Shown here: positions 5,814 through 7,272 of the stretch, in pieces
Position numbering within the stretch: position 1 is the first letter of the stretch
Layout of the letters: every line of letters starts with the position of its first letter
NCBI GenBank assembly: GCA_027019205.1
Contig: JALUWZ010000164.1
Span: 1-7,272, forward strand
DNA length: 7,272 nt
Direction of reading: 5' to 3'
From: Emcibacter sp.
GTDB taxonomy: Bacteria > Pseudomonadota > Alphaproteobacteria > Sphingomonadales > Emcibacteraceae
Translations under genes and position numbers: made by a program
The notes under the pieces: generated by a model
Database searches by the model: none
What the model was told of the DNA's origin: nothing
The model's input: the letters and a program-made list of their open reading frames with translations, nothing else

Positions 5814-6130
5814 TGTCGAGAAACCTGCATCAGAAAATCACCTGTCAGCGCCCGCTTCTGACCCCGGCCAATGCCGGAGAACAGCAGCAAAACTGGCAGG
5901 ATATTGCCACGGTCTGGGCGGAAGTCATCGCGAAATCTGCGGATATGACGACCACGGCACGTCAGAATTATATTGCCCCGACATATCTTGTCCGGGTCCG
6001 TTATCAGGACAGTCTGCTCGGCACCCGCAATATCCTGTGGCAGGGACAGACCTGCCGGGTGGTCAGCCTGCGCAACCCGGATAATCGCCAACATATCCTG
6101 GAATTCCAGGTGGTCGTGGACAGACCGTGA
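5813..6130 (+). CDS. Phage head closure / head-tail adaptor protein (Phage_H_T_join-like)
   Basis: This small neck protein (stopper, SPP1 gp16-like family) sits below the connector ring and keeps packaged DNA inside. From the ATG at 5813 it has 105 residues, the usual size. The pattern is typical: an N-terminal QKITCQRP strand near residues 6-13, a 'Q-QNWQDIATVWAEV' segment near 25-38, a middle region ending YLVRVRYQDSLLGTRNILWQGQTCRVV near 57-83, and a C-terminal ILEFQVVV strand. An earlier in-frame GTG at 5783 would add 10 residues inside the connector gene; I prefer 5813 because TAATG couples it directly to the upstream stop and the homologous region begins just after it. The stop overlaps the next gene's start. 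Confidence 0.85.
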   Translation: MSRNLHQKITCQRPLLTPANAGEQQQNWQDIATVWAEVIAKSADMTTTARQNYIAPTYLVRVRYQDSLLGTRNILWQGQTCRVVSLRNPDNRQHILEFQVVVDRP

Positions 6131-6444
6131 TGGACAGGCTGAAATTATCACAGACCATGGCGGGCTATGAAGCGCGGCTTGAACAGATGGTGGCGGACAT
6201 CGCCCGGCAAATCGCCCGGGGGGCCGGAAAAAGGGTGTACCGCAATCTGAAAACCCCTAAAAGCCGCAGTCCGCTGGCCGAATCGATAAGGATTGATGAG
6301 GAGCCGGACGGTGGTCTTCGGGTCTTTACCGATAAATCCTATGGCCGTTTTGTTGAATTTGGCACCATAAATCAGCCCGCCCGTCCTTTCCTCACCCCGG
6401 CGACGGAGGAGGTCAAGGTGACATTCTCCCGTTTTCTGGAATAG
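6130..6444 (+). CDS. HK97 gp10-like tail completion / neck protein
   Basis: Proteins of the HK97 gp10 family act at the head-tail joint or the tail's upper end. From the ATG at 6130 the protein has 104 residues. The defining motif is at the C-terminal end: SYGRFVEFGTINQPARPFLTPA, residues 70-91, where the 'FVEFGT' and 'PARPFLTPA' blocks are nearly invariant in the family. The N-terminal half is an amphipathic helix with Arg and Lys (ARQIARGAGKRVYRNLK, 25-41). A GTG three bases upstream (6127) is in frame, but the TGATG overlap favours the ATG; GGA at 6118-6120 may act as a weak ribosome binding site. This family is absent from the otherwise similar RcGTA series, which argues mildly for an ordinary siphophage or prophage. 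Confidence 0.9.
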   Translation: MDRLKLSQTMAGYEARLEQMVADIARQIARGAGKRVYRNLKTPKSRSPLAESIRIDEEPDGGLRVFTDKSYGRFVEFGTINQPARPFLTPATEEVKVTFSRFLE

Positions 6445-6456
6445 AAAGATTTTTTT

Positions 6457-6864
6457 ATGACATTACTTGCGACCCAGACTCTGTGGCAGGCGATCTATGA
6501 CAGGCTTGCCGCAGATGTCCCGCTGATGGCGGCAATTTCCGGCATTTATGACCCGGCACCGGAGGGACAGAGTCTGCCCTACCTGACCATTGGAGAGGGC
6601 ATGGCGCGCGACTGGTCGGCAAAGGATTTTTCCGGTCAGGAACATCTTGTCGATATTCACGTCTGGTCCGGCAAGCCGGGCGGCGGCGAGGTCCGTACAT
6701 TGGCAGATCAGGTGGCCAGCCTGCTGGCGGACCAGAATCTTGTCCTTGCCGGGCATCAGCTGGTCGGGTTGAAATTTATTTTTTTCGAGAATTTTTTTGA
6801 GGGTGATGGCGAGGTGCGTCACGGCATTCTGCGCTTTCGTGCCCGAACCATTCAAACGCTATAG
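6457..6864 (+). CDS. DUF3168 family tail terminator protein
   Basis: DUF3168 proteins (RcGTA g8-like) cap the tail tube at its head-proximal end and set the joining surface for the neck. The 135-residue length is normal. Features: an N-terminal amphipathic helix TLWQAIYDRLAADVPLMAAI (8-27); the loop GIYDPAPEGQSLPYLTIGEG (29-48), whose 'YD--P-----PY--IG' pattern is diagnostic; a strand HLVDIHVWS near 65-73; then a helix GEVRTLADQVASLLAD typical of the family; and final strands ending GILRFRART. The start ATG lies 12 nt after the gp10-like gene, with AGAAAG at 6443-6448 as a modest ribosome binding site. Two runs of seven T (6779-6785, 6792-6798) are in the coding region, but the frame remains intact. 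Confidence 0.88.
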   Translation: MTLLATQTLWQAIYDRLAADVPLMAAISGIYDPAPEGQSLPYLTIGEGMARDWSAKDFSGQEHLVDIHVWSGKPGGGEVRTLADQVASLLADQNLVLAGHQLVGLKFIFFENFFEGDGEVRHGILRFRARTIQTL

Positions 6865-6866
6865 AC

Positions 6867-6873
6867 AGAGGAG
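6867..6873 (+). promoter_or_regulatory. Strong ribosome binding site of the major tail protein gene
   Basis: AGAGGAG ends 9 nt before the ATG at 6883, in the 18-nt gap after the DUF3168 gene. It fixes the start of the tail tube gene. Its strength matches the need for many tube subunits per virion, much like the site before the capsid gene. Confidence 0.75.
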
Positions 6874-6882
6874 AACAGGCAT

Positions 6883-7272
6883 ATGGTGGCAGAAAAAGGA
6901 CGGGCCTTTTTATTGAAGGTCGGCGACGGGGGCAACCCCGAGATTTTTGATGTGGTGGGCGGTATGCGCTCGACATCATTTCGGATTAACAATGAAACGG
7001 TCGATGTGACCAGCAAGATGTCAGGCGGCTGGCGCGAGATTCTCTCCGGCGCCGGGATTCGCAAAATCTCCCTTGCCGGCAGCGGGATTTTCACCAATTC
7101 CACCAGTGAAATGTCAGTGCAGGCCAAAGCGCTGTCGAGCAGCGTCGATAATTATGAGGTTATCTTTGAAAGCGGGGCCAGATTCTCCGGCGCCTTTCAG
7201 GTAACGTCACTGGAATATGCCGGGGATTACAATGGCGAGCGAACCTATTCGATCGCTCTGGAAAGTTCAGGC
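6883..7272 (+). CDS. Major tail tube protein, TP901-1 family (3' end cut by window)
   Basis: This subunit polymerises into the inner tail tube of a long flexible tail. The frame is open for 130 codons to the window edge with no stop. Typical signatures are an N-terminal MVAEKGRAFLLKVGDGG, then VVGGMRSTSFRINNETVDVTSKMSGGWRE (24-52), LSGAGIRKISLAGSGIF (54-70), and FSGAFQVTSLEYAGDYNGERTYSIALESSG (101-130). Family members usually end a few residues after the 'ALESSG' strand, so probably fewer than about ten residues are missing. It corresponds to RcGTA g9 in position and family. In siphophages the next genes are usually tail assembly chaperones and the tape measure; they lie outside the window. 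Confidence 0.92.
   Translation, partial: MVAEKGRAFLLKVGDGGNPEIFDVVGGMRSTSFRINNETVDVTSKMSGGWREILSGAGIRKISLAGSGIFTNSTSEMSVQAKALSSSVDNYEVIFESGARFSGAFQVTSLEYAGDYNGERTYSIALESSG

Noticed and set aside
6779..6798. Two runs of seven T in the DUF3168 gene, considered as slippery sites for programmed frameshifting.
   Set aside because: The zero frame gives a complete family-typical protein to its stop. In siphophages the programmed shift is normally in the tail chaperone genes beyond the tail tube gene, outside this window.
1..7272. Defence system, toxin-antitoxin pair, CRISPR array, retron or tRNA gene hidden in the window.
   Set aside because: Coding density is nearly complete with virion genes. 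The only gap longer than 18 nt is 3078-3147, which holds just the terminator; no direct-repeat/spacer pattern or tRNA-like fold was seen.

Overview
The window is part of the virion morphogenesis operon of a tailed phage or prophage with HK97-like head proteins and a siphovirus-type tail. All genes lie on the + strand. Homology statements rest on recognising protein families from the translated sequence; no search was run. The host is probably an alphaproteobacterium. The evidence is moderate GC (57% in one 60-nt sample counted by hand), a small gene between portal and protease that resembles the DUF6127 family, and a gene order close to the Rhodobacter gene transfer agent (RcGTA). No host gene, attachment site, integrase or lysis gene is present, so prophage, free phage and GTA-like element cannot be told apart.

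Head region (2-3077): the portal protein, whose N-terminus is cut by the window edge; a 106-residue protein with one C-terminal membrane segment; a U35-type prohead protease; and the HK97-fold major capsid protein with a built-in N-terminal scaffold domain. These genes overlap by a few bases or abut, which suggests translational coupling. A strong intrinsic terminator at 3103-3132 follows the capsid gene in the largest gap of the window (70 nt).

Accessory virion region (3148-5268): three genes between the capsid gene and the first connector gene. They encode a 481-residue DUF2341/LamG-like protein that ends in two kinds of short tandem repeat, a 126-residue protein of unknown role, and a 98-residue protein resembling phage fibre-tail adaptors. 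RcGTA has nothing here. The most likely reading is a surface decoration or fibre cassette, and it is the least ordinary part of the window.

Neck and tail region (5265-7272): head-tail connector (phiE125 gp8/HK97 gp6-like), head closure protein, HK97 gp10-like tail completion protein, DUF3168 tail terminator, and a TP901-1-family major tail tube protein that runs off the end.

Together the products assemble a portal-nucleated capsid, mature it by proteolysis, possibly decorate it, close the neck and join it to the tail tube. No defence system, mobile element, CRISPR array or RNA gene was found.
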